A DNA stretch of 49,002 nt. Source: Vulcanimicrobiota bacterium (lineage in GTDB: Bacteria; Vulcanimicrobiota; Vulcanimicrobiia; Vulcanimicrobiales; Vulcanimicrobiaceae). This document shows, piece after piece, positions 24,450-32,498 of this stretch. Every line of letters begins with the position of its first letter. The first letter of the stretch is position 1. Below the pieces are notes generated by a model. It saw only the letters and a list, made by a program, of their open reading frames with translations, made no database searches and was not told where the DNA came from. The position numbers and the translations under genes were made by a program. The stretch spans positions 1-49,002 of the forward strand of contig JAAXMC010000066.1 of NCBI GenBank assembly GCA_013036315.1, given 5' to 3'.

Positions 24450-25576
24450 CCGAGGGCGCTGCGCAGGTCCTCGATCAGGTCCTCGATATCTTCGATGCCG
24501 ACCGAAAGCCGCAACAATCTGTCGGTCAATCCGCGACGCTCGCGTTCTTCCTTGGGAATCGAACCGTGCGTCATTCTCGCCGGATGGCAAATGAGCGACT
24601 CCACGCCGCCGAGACTCTCGGCGAGGCTGAAATACTTCAACTGATTCGCAAACCCGAGGGCGCGCGCGTCGTCACCTTTGAGCGTAAACGAAACCATGCC
24701 GCCGAATCCGCTCATCTGGCGTTTCGCAAGTTCGTGTTGCGGGTGCGAACGCAGGCCGGGATAATACACGCGGTCGACTTGGGAGTGCGCTTCTAGGAAT
24801 TCCGCAACCGCTTGCGCGTTTTTGGCGTGGTCGCGCATGCGCAAGGCCAGCGTCTTGGCTCCGCGCATTGTCAGCCACGCGTCGTTCGGGCCTGGTACGC
24901 CACCGGCGGAATTCTGCTGAAATTTGATCGCCTCGTACAAGTCCTTGTCGTCGGTGATGGCCACGCCTCCGACGACATCGCTGTGGCCGCCGATGTACTT
25001 GGTGGTAGAGTGCACGACGACGTCGGCGCCCAACTCGAGCGGAAGCTGAAAATACGGGGTCGCGAACGTGTTGTCCACCGCCACGATAAGGTCGGACGCA
25101 GCTTCCGCGACGGCCTTGATGTCCACGAGCGTCAGCATGGGGTTGGTCGGCGTTTCGATCCACATCATCTTCGTGCTCGGACGAATGGCTTTGCGGACGG
25201 CATCGACGTCGGTCATATCCATGTAGGTGAATTGCAATCCGTAGCGGCCGAAGACGTTGGAGAAGAGACGGTATGTTCCGCCGTAGAGGTCGTCTGAAAC
25301 GATCACGTGATCGCCGGAGGACAATACGCCGATGACAGCCGCCGTCGCAGCCACTCCGCTTGCGAACGCGCAGCCGAAGCGCGCATTTTCCAGAGCTGCG
25401 AGCTGGGTCTCCAGCGCGCGGCGCGTTGGATTGGCCGTGCGGCTGTAATCAAAGCCTTTGTGAACGCCGACCGCTTCTTGCGTATAGGTGGACGTTTGAT
25501 AGATCGGCACGATCGTCGCGCCCGTCGCGGGATCCGCGTCTTGGCCGGCGTGTATCGCTTTGGTGCTGAACTTCAC
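24446..25576 (-). CDS. Cystathionine gamma-lyase/synthase family PLP enzyme
   Basis: PLP-dependent Cys/Met metabolism enzyme of 376 residues. Motifs: STKAIHAGQDADPATGA, PIYQTSTYTQE, YSRTANPTRRALE, FASGVAA, ETPTNPMLTLVDI, DNTFATPYFQ, VHSTTKYIGGHSDVVGG with the PLP-binding K193, and ESLICHPARMTHGSIP. It starts on an ATGA overlap with the cystathionine beta-synthase gene upstream, so gamma-lyase in the reverse transsulfuration route (cystathionine to cysteine, 2-oxobutyrate and ammonia) is the best reading. Gamma-synthase activity cannot be excluded from sequence. Confidence 0.9.
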   Translation of the reverse strand: MKFSTKAIHAGQDADPATGATIVPIYQTSTYTQEAVGVHKGFDYSRTANPTRRALETQLAALENARFGCAFASGVAATAAVIGVLSSGDHVIVSDDLYGGTYRLFSNVFGRYGLQFTYMDMTDVDAVRKAIRPSTKMMWIETPTNPMLTLVDIKAVAEAASDLIVAVDNTFATPYFQLPLELGADVVVHSTTKYIGGHSDVVGGVAITDDKDLYEAIKFQQNSAGGVPGPNDAWLTMRGAKTLALRMRDHAKNAQAVAEFLEAHSQVDRVYYPGLRSHPQHELAKRQMSGFGGMVSFTLKGDDARALGFANQLKYFSLAESLGGVESLICHPARMTHGSIPKEERERRGLTDRLLRLSVGIEDIEDLIEDLRSALG

Positions 25577-26979
25577 GCTGAGGGTTTTACCGGCTCGGAG
25601 GCCGCGGAAAGATAGCTGATGATGTCTTGACGCGTGAGCACCCCGATCGGTTCGCTTTCATCCGTTACGACGACGGCGTGGTTGGCGAGCGTCAGCAACT
25701 TGTAAGCCAACTCGATCGCGTCGCTTTGATCGAGCACCGGGAAGGGGCTGCCCATGACCTCACTGACGGGCTTATGAATGATATCGGAACGATCGAATAC
25801 GGCCTGCATCACGGCGACGTCGTTGATGCTGCCGATCTGCTCGTGGTCGCGCATGACGGGAATCTGCGATATTTCGTATTGCCGGAGAAGATCGAGCGCG
25901 TCTTTAACGACGTCCGTGTCTTTGACGGTGATCATCGGCGGCAGAGGACGCTTGCTGCGCAGCACGTCACCGACGGTAGCGCGGCGTTTGCCTTCGGCGA
26001 GAAAGCCGTTGGCGATCATCCACTCGTCGTTAAAGATCTTCGACATGTAACCGCGTCCCGAATCGGGGAACATCACGACGAGCACAGCCTCGTCGGGCAG
26101 CGTTTTCGCAAGCCTGATCGCCGCAACGGCGGCAGTTCCCGACGAACCGCCGACGAGCAATCCTTCCTCGCGCGTGATGCGCCTAGCCATCAAGAACGAC
26201 TCGCGATCGGAAACGCGTACGACCTCGTCGATGACTTTTAGGTCAACGGTCTCGGGCAAATAATTCATGCCGATGCCTTCGACGGCAAACGATTTCGGCG
26301 TATCTCCGGAATAGATCGATCCTTCCGGGTCGGCGCCGACAACGTAAATCTTCGGGTTTTGTTCCTTCAAGTAGCGTGCGGTTCCGGAGATCGTGCCGCC
26401 GGTGCCGATGCCGGCCACCAAGTGCGTAACTTGCCCGCCCGTTGCATCCCAGATTTCGGGTCCGGTCGTGCGGTAGTGCGCTTCCGGATTGTGGTGATTG
26501 TGGAATTGGTTCGGTTGAAACGCACCGGCGATCTCGGCTGCCAACCGGTTTGCGACGCCATAGTACGATTCGGGAGATTCGTTCGGCACATTCGTGGGCG
26601 TCACGACGACTTCGGCGCCGTACGCGCGCAGGAGGTCGACTTTTTCTTTGGCCATCTTGTCGGGCATCACCAGGATGCAGCGGTAGCCCCGAATGGCCGC
26701 GGCCATGGCGAGGCCCGAGCCGGTGTTGCCGCTCGTCGGTTCCACGATAGTGCCGCCCGGTTTAAGATGGCCCGCTTTTTCGGCGGCTTCGAGCATAGCC
26801 AGCGCGGGACGATCTTTCACGCTGCCGCCGGGGTTCATGTACTCGACCTTGGCCAGCACGAGACACTGCGCGCCGTCGGTAACCTTGTTCAGCCGGATGA
26901 GCGGTGTATTGCCAATTGCTTGCAGCGCATCGTCGTAATAACGCATGCCCGTGCGCCGGTCCGTGGCTAGGGTCGCCAA
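25573..26979 (-). CDS. Cystathionine beta-synthase
   Basis: PLP enzyme joining homocysteine and serine to cystathionine. The fold-type II core has MNPGGSVKDRPAL (PLP Lys55), EPTSGNTGSGLAMAAA, IGTGGTISGTARYLK and GGSSGTAAVAAIRLA. Two CBS domains form the C-terminus (about 340-465), as in full-length CBS enzymes. The TTG at 26979 is chosen because GGAGG lies 6 bases upstream; the first ATG, 11 codons later, has no such site. 468 residues. Reading frames upstream of the TTG run into the divergent lipoprotein region and are not believed. Forms a reverse-transsulfuration pair with the next gene. Confidence 0.9.
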   Translation of the reverse strand: MATLATDRRTGMRYYDDALQAIGNTPLIRLNKVTDGAQCLVLAKVEYMNPGGSVKDRPALAMLEAAEKAGHLKPGGTIVEPTSGNTGSGLAMAAAIRGYRCILVMPDKMAKEKVDLLRAYGAEVVVTPTNVPNESPESYYGVANRLAAEIAGAFQPNQFHNHHNPEAHYRTTGPEIWDATGGQVTHLVAGIGTGGTISGTARYLKEQNPKIYVVGADPEGSIYSGDTPKSFAVEGIGMNYLPETVDLKVIDEVVRVSDRESFLMARRITREEGLLVGGSSGTAAVAAIRLAKTLPDEAVLVVMFPDSGRGYMSKIFNDEWMIANGFLAEGKRRATVGDVLRSKRPLPPMITVKDTDVVKDALDLLRQYEISQIPVMRDHEQIGSINDVAVMQAVFDRSDIIHKPVSEVMGSPFPVLDQSDAIELAYKLLTLANHAVVVTDESEPIGVLTRQDIISYLSAASEPVKPSA

Positions 26980-27046
26980 GGGGAACCTCCAGAAGTGCTT
27001 TAACGGAAGAATTCGGCTTCCGCGCGCCGTGCATATGGCCCTCCGC

Positions 27047-27077
27047 TTGGTCATTCTGCCGGGGCTAGGCGTATAAT
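27047..27077 (+). promoter_or_regulatory. Promoter of the lipoprotein gene
   Basis: -35-like TTGGTC (27047-27052), 19-base spacer, consensus -10 TATAAT (27072-27077). It lies between the divergent CBS and lipoprotein genes, 20 bases before the ATG with AGAGGGGAG between. Confidence 0.65.
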
Positions 27078-27097
27078 GTAAGAAGAGGGGAGTCGCC

Positions 27098-27430
27098 ATG
27101 ACACGTGCACGACTACTGAGCGCGGTTTTCGCAGTTGTTGCATTGGCCGCTTGCAACGACAGCGCGCTGCCGCCGGGCGGCACCTATAACGCCGTACAAG
27201 GCGTCGTGCTGGACGCGGCGACGAGTCAACCGATTTCCGGCGCTACGGTTACCATCGACACCGTACTCACGGCCACGACCGATGCCCAAGGAAAGTTTTC
27301 GTTTGCGCAAGTTCCGGTCGGCGACGTGGACGTCGTCATCACCGCGACCGGATACAAAGAGTACAGCGCTCCGGCGCGCCTCGAACCCGATAAACCGCTG
27401 AGTCTTTCGGTCAGCCTCGCTAAACCTTAG
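27098..27430 (+). CDS. Lipoprotein with carboxypeptidase-regulatory-like domain
   Basis: 110 residues. Signal sequence with the lipobox VALAACN, so the mature protein would start at a lipidated Cys. The rest is one beta-sandwich domain: VQGVVLDAATSQPISGATV, then TTDAQGKFSFAQVPVGD and an ITATGYKEYS strand, the CarboxypepD_reg pattern. The layout matches that seen in repeats of the 595-residue protein at 6788-8575, though not in close sequence. Its end overlaps the convergent YvcK gene by 11 bases. Confidence 0.82.
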   Translation: MTRARLLSAVFAVVALAACNDSALPPGGTYNAVQGVVLDAATSQPISGATVTIDTVLTATTDAQGKFSFAQVPVGDVDVVITATGYKEYSAPARLEPDKPLSLSVSLAKP

Positions 27431-28781
27431 CTTCGCCTGACGCCCGCAGCCCAAAAGGCTGCGCCGGTTTAACGTACGATGCGCGGTGAGCGACCGCACG
27501 ATCGATGACTCCCAAAACCTGTTCCCCGAGCTTCTCGGGATCGTGCCTGACATTCACTGTTTCGCTGATCATCTGCGCGCGCACCGGCGTGACCGCTAGT
27601 TCGCGAATCCGGTCGACATCGGCCGTTACCGGTATCTGGCCTTCCCTCGCATAGGCTTCGCGAAGCTTCGACGGCGGTTCGTCGTTGACGATCGCGTAAT
27701 CGCAGATCTTCGCGCCGGCGTTCTCTATCAGCGCCTTGACATGTTCGCTTGCGGTCATGCCGTCGGTCTCACCCGGTTGCGTCATGACGTTACAGACATA
27801 GATCTTCACAGCCGGCGATGCCGCGATGGCATGCGCGATGCGATCGACCAAGAGATTGGGAACGATCGACGTGAACAAACTGCCCGGCCCCAGGACGATG
27901 GCGTCGGCCTCGGCGATCGCGGCGATCACTTCGGCTAACGGCGCCGCGTAGGGCGGATCGAAAAACACTTCTTTGATGCGCTGGCCGGACTTGGAAATGT
28001 TGGACTCGCCTTCGACGACGCTGCCATCTTCGAGGCGCGCGCAGAGCCGCACGATCCCAAGCGTTGAGGGCAGGACGCGGCCTTTGATGTTCAGCACGCG
28101 GCTCGACTCTTTGATCGCCTTGTCAAAATTACCGGTGATGCCGCTCATCGCAGCCAAAAACAGGTTGCCGAATGAATGGCCGGTCAAGCCTTCACCTTCG
28201 CTAAAGCGATACTTGAAGAGATCGGTGACCATCGCTTCGTCGTCTGCCAACGCGACGAGACAGTTTCGCACGTCTCCGGGCGGCAACACGCCAAGCTCTT
28301 TTTGCAGGCGGCCGGAGCTGCCGCCGTCGTCGCTGACGGTCACCACCGCTGTGAGGTTGCTGGTTTTACGTTTGAGTCCGCGTAGCAGCGTGGACAGCCC
28401 CGTGCCGCCGCCAACGGCAACCACTTTGTACCCTTGCTGCAGCCGCATCTCCATCAGCGTGTCGATGATGTTTTCCTTGCCGCCGCTTGAGCTTGCGCGC
28501 AGTATTGCCATCAGCCATTGCCGTATGCCGAAGAAGATCAGCGCGATGCCGAGCACTGCGAAGATCCACGAAAGATATGCGGGCGGGAAGTAATCGGAGA
28601 CAAAACTGTCGACCCACTCGTTGGCGTTGATGCCCGCGCCTTCCGCGACGAGATAGCGGTCGACGCTGTTGACGAGCAGCAATATGCCGATAATGACGAC
28701 GATGAGCCAGCGTTTGACGCCCAGGCCCGGATAGGCCCAGCGCAACGCGGGCGGCAATTTTTGCAAGCGCCGCTGCATCAT
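27420..28781 (-). CDS. YvcK/CofD-like protein with N-terminal membrane helices
   Basis: The YvcK family (UPF0052) is needed for growth on gluconeogenic carbon sources and binds UDP-GlcNAc in Bacillus. About residues 118-440 are the family domain: KVVAVGGGTGLSTLLRGLKR, VTVSDDGGSSGRLQKELG, PPGDVRNCLVAL, GHSFGNLFLAAMS, VLGPGSLFTSIVPNL and YVCNVMTQPGETDG. Unlike the roughly 320-residue Bacillus protein it has about 115 extra N-terminal residues with two transmembrane helices (about 23-40 and 68-92), so it is probably anchored in the membrane. Its ATG overlaps the RapZ-domain stop (ATGA). rapZ-yvcK gene order is common. Confidence 0.9.
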   Translation of the reverse strand: MMQRRLQKLPPALRWAYPGLGVKRWLIVVIIGILLLVNSVDRYLVAEGAGINANEWVDSFVSDYFPPAYLSWIFAVLGIALIFFGIRQWLMAILRASSSGGKENIIDTLMEMRLQQGYKVVAVGGGTGLSTLLRGLKRKTSNLTAVVTVSDDGGSSGRLQKELGVLPPGDVRNCLVALADDEAMVTDLFKYRFSEGEGLTGHSFGNLFLAAMSGITGNFDKAIKESSRVLNIKGRVLPSTLGIVRLCARLEDGSVVEGESNISKSGQRIKEVFFDPPYAAPLAEVIAAIAEADAIVLGPGSLFTSIVPNLLVDRIAHAIAASPAVKIYVCNVMTQPGETDGMTASEHVKALIENAGAKICDYAIVNDEPPSKLREAYAREGQIPVTADVDRIRELAVTPVRAQMISETVNVRHDPEKLGEQVLGVIDRAVAHRASYVKPAQPFGLRASGEAKV

Positions 28782-29167
28782 CGCGCGATATCCCGGGTTT
28801 TCATCCGCACGTCCACGCTGTCACCGGATTCCAGATGCTCGTATAACCGGCTTGCGATATAAACCGAACGGTGCCTTCCACCGGTGCAGCCGATCCCGAT
28901 CTTCAATCCGTTGCGCTCGTCGGCATAACGCGGCACGAGAAAATCGATCAATGCGAACAGGCGCTCCAAGAATGGGGCGGTCGCAGGGTCGGCGGCGATG
29001 TATCCGCCGACGGCGGGGTCGCTGCCCGTGAGGGGCTCGAGTTCGGGTTCATAGTTTGGGTTGCGCAGGAAGCGCACGTCAAAAAGCAGGTCCAGGTCGT
29101 CCGGAACGCCGTGCTTGAATCCGAACGCGACAATTTCTATGGCGAGGCGCCGCTTGAGGATGCTCAT
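28778..29167 (-). CDS. Stand-alone RapZ C-terminal domain protein
   Basis: 129 residues matching only the C-terminal half of RapZ/YvcJ: EIVAFGFKHGVPDDLDLLFD, VRFLRNPNYEPEL, IGIGCTGGRHRSVYIASRL. This half carries the RNA- and metabolite-binding surface in E. coli RapZ. The N-terminal P-loop nucleotide-binding half, about 150 residues, is missing, and the region upstream is occupied by a divergent gene, so it is not hidden in another frame. Overlaps yvcK by 4 bases (ATGA). In known full-length proteins RapZ controls glucosamine-6-phosphate synthesis; here only an RNA/ligand-binding role can be inferred. Confidence 0.85.
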   Translation of the reverse strand: MSILKRRLAIEIVAFGFKHGVPDDLDLLFDVRFLRNPNYEPELEPLTGSDPAVGGYIAADPATAPFLERLFALIDFLVPRYADERNGLKIGIGCTGGRHRSVYIASRLYEHLESGDSVDVRMKTRDIAR

Positions 29168-29218
29168 GCCGCTTTCCTGGGGAAGAAGCCTAAAGATTCC
29201 CGGGAGCGTTCCATCTGC

Positions 29219-29617
29219 ATGAAACTGTTTTCGCCCGAAAAGGCCAACGCCCTCATCCCAAAGGTCGCCCCTTTGGTAGAAGAGCTATGGCAGAAGCGGC
29301 GCGACCTGGCGATTAAGCTGCTCGAGACCGATGCCTCGCTGCGCGGGGTCGAGCCGGCGCCTCCAATCCGGGTGGCCGTGCCGCGCTCGCCGTTTGCGCC
29401 CAGCCGCTTCAGCGAACAGAAGGCCGAGATCGTGCGCATCATCAACCGCATCGAAGCCTACGGCTGTTTGCTCAAAGATCTGGATTTGGGGTTGCTTGAT
29501 TTCCCATCGATGCGCGACGGGCGGGCGATCTATCTGTGTTGGAAAGCGGGCGAACCGGAGATTGCATACTGGCACCCGATGGACGAGGGATACACGTCGC
29601 GGCGGCCGCTGGACTAG
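29219..29617 (+). CDS. DUF2203 family protein
   Basis: 132 residues. The start KLFSPEKANALIPKVAPLVE is the DUF2203 opening helix; a second helical block (AEIVRIINRIEAYGCLLKDL) and the closing DLGLLDFPSMRDGRAIYL, then CWKAGEPEIAYWHPMDEGY, complete the family. Function unknown. The ATG at 29219 is preceded by GGGAG about 11 bases upstream. Longer frames on the same strand are antisense to the RapZ-domain gene. The stop overlaps the convergent DUF1858 gene at a CTAG. Confidence 0.85.
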   Translation: MKLFSPEKANALIPKVAPLVEELWQKRRDLAIKLLETDASLRGVEPAPPIRVAVPRSPFAPSRFSEQKAEIVRIINRIEAYGCLLKDLDLGLLDFPSMRDGRAIYLCWKAGEPEIAYWHPMDEGYTSRRPLD

Positions 29618-30030
29618 ACCGGCGCGGCGCTCGCAGTTACCGGCAGAAAGTCTTCGGCTAAACCTTGCAGGCGAACCTCGCCGAATTCGGCAGTGTAGGC
29701 GCCGCTTTCAACGCTCTTGATTTCGCCGACTTCCGGCACGCTGGCGAGCTGCGGGATCTTCGCGCGAATTTCATCAGGGATACGCACTTTGTCGCCGACG
29801 GTGAGCGTACCCTGATCCCATAACGCATTCAAACTTTCGAGCAGCATCGGCAACGGGATGCCGTAATCTTGGCTGATCGCGCCGATCGTGTGCGACTCGC
29901 TGATCGCGCAATTCGAGCAGCCGCCCAAATGAAACTTCGCAAAAACGCGGCGCGCGCCCGCATGCATTTTGAATGCGTCGTCGACGGTCATCTCGGGAGT
30001 AAATCGTTGCTCGCTCATCACGGTATTCAT
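29614..30030 (-). CDS. DUF1858 domain protein
   Basis: 138 residues. Residues about 10-70 are a DUF1858 domain: PEMTVDDAFKMHAGARRVFA, then FHLGGCSNCAISESHTIGAI with a CxxC pair (C38, C41). Such domains accompany redox or hybrid-cluster proteins. The rest (about 75-138) is a small acidic domain not recognised. Two possible starts, ATG at 30030 and ATG at 30018, have no clear ribosome binding site. The end overlaps the convergent DUF2203 gene by 4 bases. Confidence 0.78.
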   Translation of the reverse strand: MNTVMSEQRFTPEMTVDDAFKMHAGARRVFAKFHLGGCSNCAISESHTIGAISQDYGIPLPMLLESLNALWDQGTLTVGDKVRIPDEIRAKIPQLASVPEVGEIKSVESGAYTAEFGEVRLQGLAEDFLPVTASAAPV

Positions 30031-30071
30031 TGGCTACAACGGCCCGCCGGCCCCGTTGGTTGCACTATTCT

Positions 30072-30421
30072 GTCGCGGAGCACGCCTGTAAGCCGGATTC
30101 TGTAGATGACGGCCATCTCTCTGGGACGCGCGTTGCCGCGCGCCTCGTTGCGACTCATGCTCATCGGAGGGCATCCGCCCCGTGAGGGGACGAGCGTCTT
30201 GCTTCAGGTGGGGTTTACCCGAGCGCGCGTCACCGCGCAACTCCGTGAGCTCTTACCTCACGATTTCAACCTTACTCGTCCGCCGAAACGAACGGGCGGT
30301 ATGTTTCTGTGGCACTTTCCTTCGAGTTGCCCCGACAGGACGTTATCCTGCACCCTGCCCTAGTGAAGCCCGGACTTTCCTCGCCGCTTGCGCGGCGCGG
30401 CCATCCAGCGTACTCCGCGAC
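30072..30421 (-). ncRNA. rnpB: RNase P RNA, bacterial type A
   Basis: On the minus strand: GAGGAAAGTCCGGGCT near the 5' end, GGGTAAACCCCACC in the middle, ACAGAATCCGGCTTACAGGC near the 3' end, the universal conserved blocks. The P1 stem closes the molecule: GTCGCGGAGTACGC (5', 30421-30408) pairs with GCGTGCTCCGCGAC (3', 30085-30072), 14 bp with one G-U. Ribozyme that matures tRNA 5' ends; relevant to the nine tRNAs here. A promoter lies directly upstream. Several short frames inside are not genes. Confidence 0.97.
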
Positions 30422-30426
30422 GACCA

Positions 30427-30456
30427 AGTATACGCTCGCGGGTCCCACCGGCGCAA
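30427..30456 (-). promoter_or_regulatory. rnpB promoter
   Basis: Minus strand: -35 TTGCGC (30456-30451), 18-base spacer, -10 TATACT (30432-30427), placing the start at about 30421, the P1 5' end. Confidence 0.75.
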
Positions 30457-30507
30457 GTTGAGTCCTGCCCGGAGGGCGCTTCGCGAAGGCAAAAGAACGC
30501 TCGGTTG

Positions 30508-31455
30508 ATGCGTACTACCGTTCTGAGCGGCGTGCTACTGGCGATCGTGGGGTGGTTCTATCCAGCTGCCGCACTGGCAAGCTCGGTTGCCGTTACGGGA
30601 GCTCCCGCCCCGAAATACGCCGCCGTCGACCGCGCTGTTGAAATATTTATGCGAACGCAGAACATCCATAACGCCGAGTTTGCGATGTCCGAACACGGCA
30701 AGGTGGTGCTCTCGCACGCGTACGCCTACGGAGCCGCGGGCACGATGCCGGCGACGATATTCCGGCTCGCCAGCATTAGCAAGGCATGGACGAGCGCCGC
30801 CACATACACGCTCTTCCGGCGGGGAACCATTTCACGCAGCACGCTTGCGTTCAACTACCTTGGAATCACAAAGCCGCTGCCCGCGCGAGCGCCCGTGGAT
30901 CCTCGCGTGTTTACAATCACCGTGACCTACGCGTACTGCAATATTTGCTACGTTATTCTTGCCATGATTGTCGCAAAAGCTTCGCACATGACCTACGAGG
31001 ACTACGTTGTGCAAGATGTTGCGGCCCCGATGGGCGTGAGCAATCTGAAGGTTTCACCAACGCTCGAACCGCGCTTGCCCGGCGAGGTGCGCCATTACTA
31101 TTCCATCTACACCGGGCTTAGCGCAATCTACGTGCGCTCCGCGAAGAAAGTCCCCGATCCAAACGGCGGAGATTCGTTGATCCGGTCGGTGGACTTGGGA
31201 GCCGGCGGATGGGCAACCAACGCGGAGTCGATGCTTGCGCTAATGGATCGCTACCTCATTTGGGGGGTTGGGCCGTTGCGACCGGGCGCGGAGTGGGCCC
31301 GCGACGGCAGCGACGAAGGGACGAACACCTGGGCGGAGCAGCGTGCGGACAACAAGCACTGGGCGTTCTTGATCAATACCCGCAATTACAAGCGCGCCAA
31401 CGCGTTCGGTACCTTCGCGAAGCAGATCGACAAGCTGCTGAACAAGGTTCCGTAG
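30508..31455 (+). CDS. Exported serine beta-lactamase-fold protein (class C-like)
   Basis: 315 residues from the ATG at 30508. Signal peptide ends near AALASSV. S89-I-S-K92 in FRLASISKAW fits the SxxK nucleophile of class C beta-lactamase-related esterases and peptidases, and TYAYCNICYVIL offers a YCN form of the YxN motif. The third motif (KTG/HTG) is not convincing (NKHWAFLINT), so the enzyme may be an esterase or a non-catalytic relative; penicillin hydrolysis should not be assumed. The residues before 30508 overlap the rnpB promoter region and are not used. A terminator-like hairpin follows. Confidence 0.78.
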   Translation: MRTTVLSGVLLAIVGWFYPAAALASSVAVTGAPAPKYAAVDRAVEIFMRTQNIHNAEFAMSEHGKVVLSHAYAYGAAGTMPATIFRLASISKAWTSAATYTLFRRGTISRSTLAFNYLGITKPLPARAPVDPRVFTITVTYAYCNICYVILAMIVAKASHMTYEDYVVQDVAAPMGVSNLKVSPTLEPRLPGEVRHYYSIYTGLSAIYVRSAKKVPDPNGGDSLIRSVDLGAGGWATNAESMLALMDRYLIWGVGPLRPGAEWARDGSDEGTNTWAEQRADNKHWAFLINTRNYKRANAFGTFAKQIDKLLNKVP

Positions 31456-31488
31456 AGGGGACGCGTCCGGGAGTCTCAAAGCGTCGGG

Positions 31489-31523
31489 CTGGCAGCGATC
31501 CGGTTATCACTGCCGGCAATTTT
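31489..31523 (+). terminator. Candidate terminator after the beta-lactamase-fold gene
   Basis: CTGGCAGCGAT (31489-31499) pairs with ATCACTGCCGG (31506-31516) with one mismatch and one G-U, followed by CAATTTT. It ends 5 bases before the next start codon. Confidence 0.5.
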
Positions 31524-31527
31524 GCAT

Positions 31528-32247
31528 ATGATAGAGTCGCTTGCAGTCCCACCGCCTTTTGAATCCGTCGACGACGTCGCGGCGGGGCTCGCCGCGCTCG
31601 ATCGTCAATTTCGTGCCGCGCGAGACCTGCGCGGTCTTTTTGTGACAGCCTATATGGCGACCACGCACACGATTGGACAATGGATCGACCGAGGTGTCTT
31701 TCTCGACAATCAGGCTATGGCGCGATACGTCGTCGCGTTCGGAAACGAATACCGCCGCGCGCTGGCTGACTGCGTTGCCGGCGAACGCGATCGCATTCCG
31801 GTGGCATGGCAGCAATCTTTCGATGCGTGCGGCGAGAGAAGCGGCAGCGTTTTCCAATGCTTGATGCTCGGTGTCAACGCGCACATCAAGCGCGATCTTC
31901 CATACGCGGTCATCGAAGCGGGAGTTGATGTCAGCTGCACGCGTTCTTCGCGGGACTATTTTCTCATCGACGATGTGATGGGGTTAAACATTCCGCTGGT
32001 CCGGCAGCGTATCGCTGATGCGTACGGTGCCGACCTTTCGCTTACTCAACGCTGGTTCGGCCGCCTCGCCGAAGCAGGCATGGCTCGCGGCTTTAGGCGC
32101 ACACGGCGGCATGCGTGGGAGTTTGCGCAGCTGCTGGCTCGCGCGGATACCGAGTCGTCGCGCGCTCAGGTCGACCGGATGATCGAAGAACATGCAGCGA
32201 TTGAAGGTCAGAAAATCCTGGGATTTAAGGACGCCGCCGCTGCTTAG
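31528..32247 (+). CDS. DUF5995-like protein
   Basis: 239 residues from ATG 31528. Central motif LMLGVNAHIKRDLPYAV and the helical body (GLFVTAYMATTHTIGQWID) fit the DUF5995 family, whose function is unknown. The C-terminal third is a long charged helix. There is no signal peptide. The gene begins just after the terminator-like hairpin and ends 4 bases before the 3' end of the convergent tRNA-Ala(GGC). Confidence 0.72.
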   Translation: MIESLAVPPPFESVDDVAAGLAALDRQFRAARDLRGLFVTAYMATTHTIGQWIDRGVFLDNQAMARYVVAFGNEYRRALADCVAGERDRIPVAWQQSFDACGERSGSVFQCLMLGVNAHIKRDLPYAVIEAGVDVSCTRSSRDYFLIDDVMGLNIPLVRQRIADAYGADLSLTQRWFGRLAEAGMARGFRRTRRHAWEFAQLLARADTESSRAQVDRMIEEHAAIEGQKILGFKDAAAA

Positions 32248-32251
32248 AATA

Positions 32252-32327
32252 TGGTGGAGGCAAGGAGACTTGAACTCCTGACCCCTTGCATGCCATGCAA
32301 GTGCTCTACCAACTGAGCTATGCCCCC
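32252..32327 (-). tRNA. tRNA-Ala (GGC)
   Basis: Minus strand: acceptor GGGGGCA/TGCCTCC, discriminator A, CCA encoded. Anticodon stem CTTGC/GCAAG with loop ATGGCAT; GGC complements 32292-32294. T arm AGGAG-TTCAAGT-CTCCT. Confidence 0.96.
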
Positions 32328-32340
32328 ACGAGCGGAAATC

Positions 32341-32413
32341 TGGAGATGAGGGGACTCGAACCCCTGACATCCTGCTTGCAAAGCAGGCGCTCTACCAGCT
32401 GAGCTACATCCCC
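32341..32413 (-). tRNA. tRNA-Ala (TGC)
   Basis: Minus strand: acceptor GGGGATG/CATCTCC, discriminator A, CCA not encoded. Anticodon stem CCTGC/GCAGG with loop TTTGCAA; TGC complements 32378-32380. Thirteen bases upstream of tRNA-Ala(GGC) on the same strand, so a likely shared transcript. Confidence 0.96.
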
Positions 32414-32498
32414 CCAGGGCGACGCCGCAGTTTTTTTCGGCCCCGCTAGAGACAGCCCTTGCCTGCAGTGCGATAATCAAACGTAAGGATCTGAAGCG

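Noticed and set aside
26980-27046. Possible SAM or other riboswitch before the transsulfuration genes
   Set aside because: The leader is too short and I see no conserved core or terminator/antiterminator pair.
26980-27183. Upstream extension of cystathionine beta-synthase to 27183
   Set aside because: It overlaps the divergent lipoprotein gene and its promoter, and has no similarity to the family; the TTG at 26979 has GGAGG upstream.
30106-30508. Plus-strand frames across 30106-30508
   Set aside because: They lie in RNase P RNA and its promoter.
30508-31455. Antibiotic-resistance beta-lactamase
   Set aside because: Only the SxxK and a YCN motif are clear and the third motif is missing; the fold is shared by many esterases and peptidases, so resistance is not supported.
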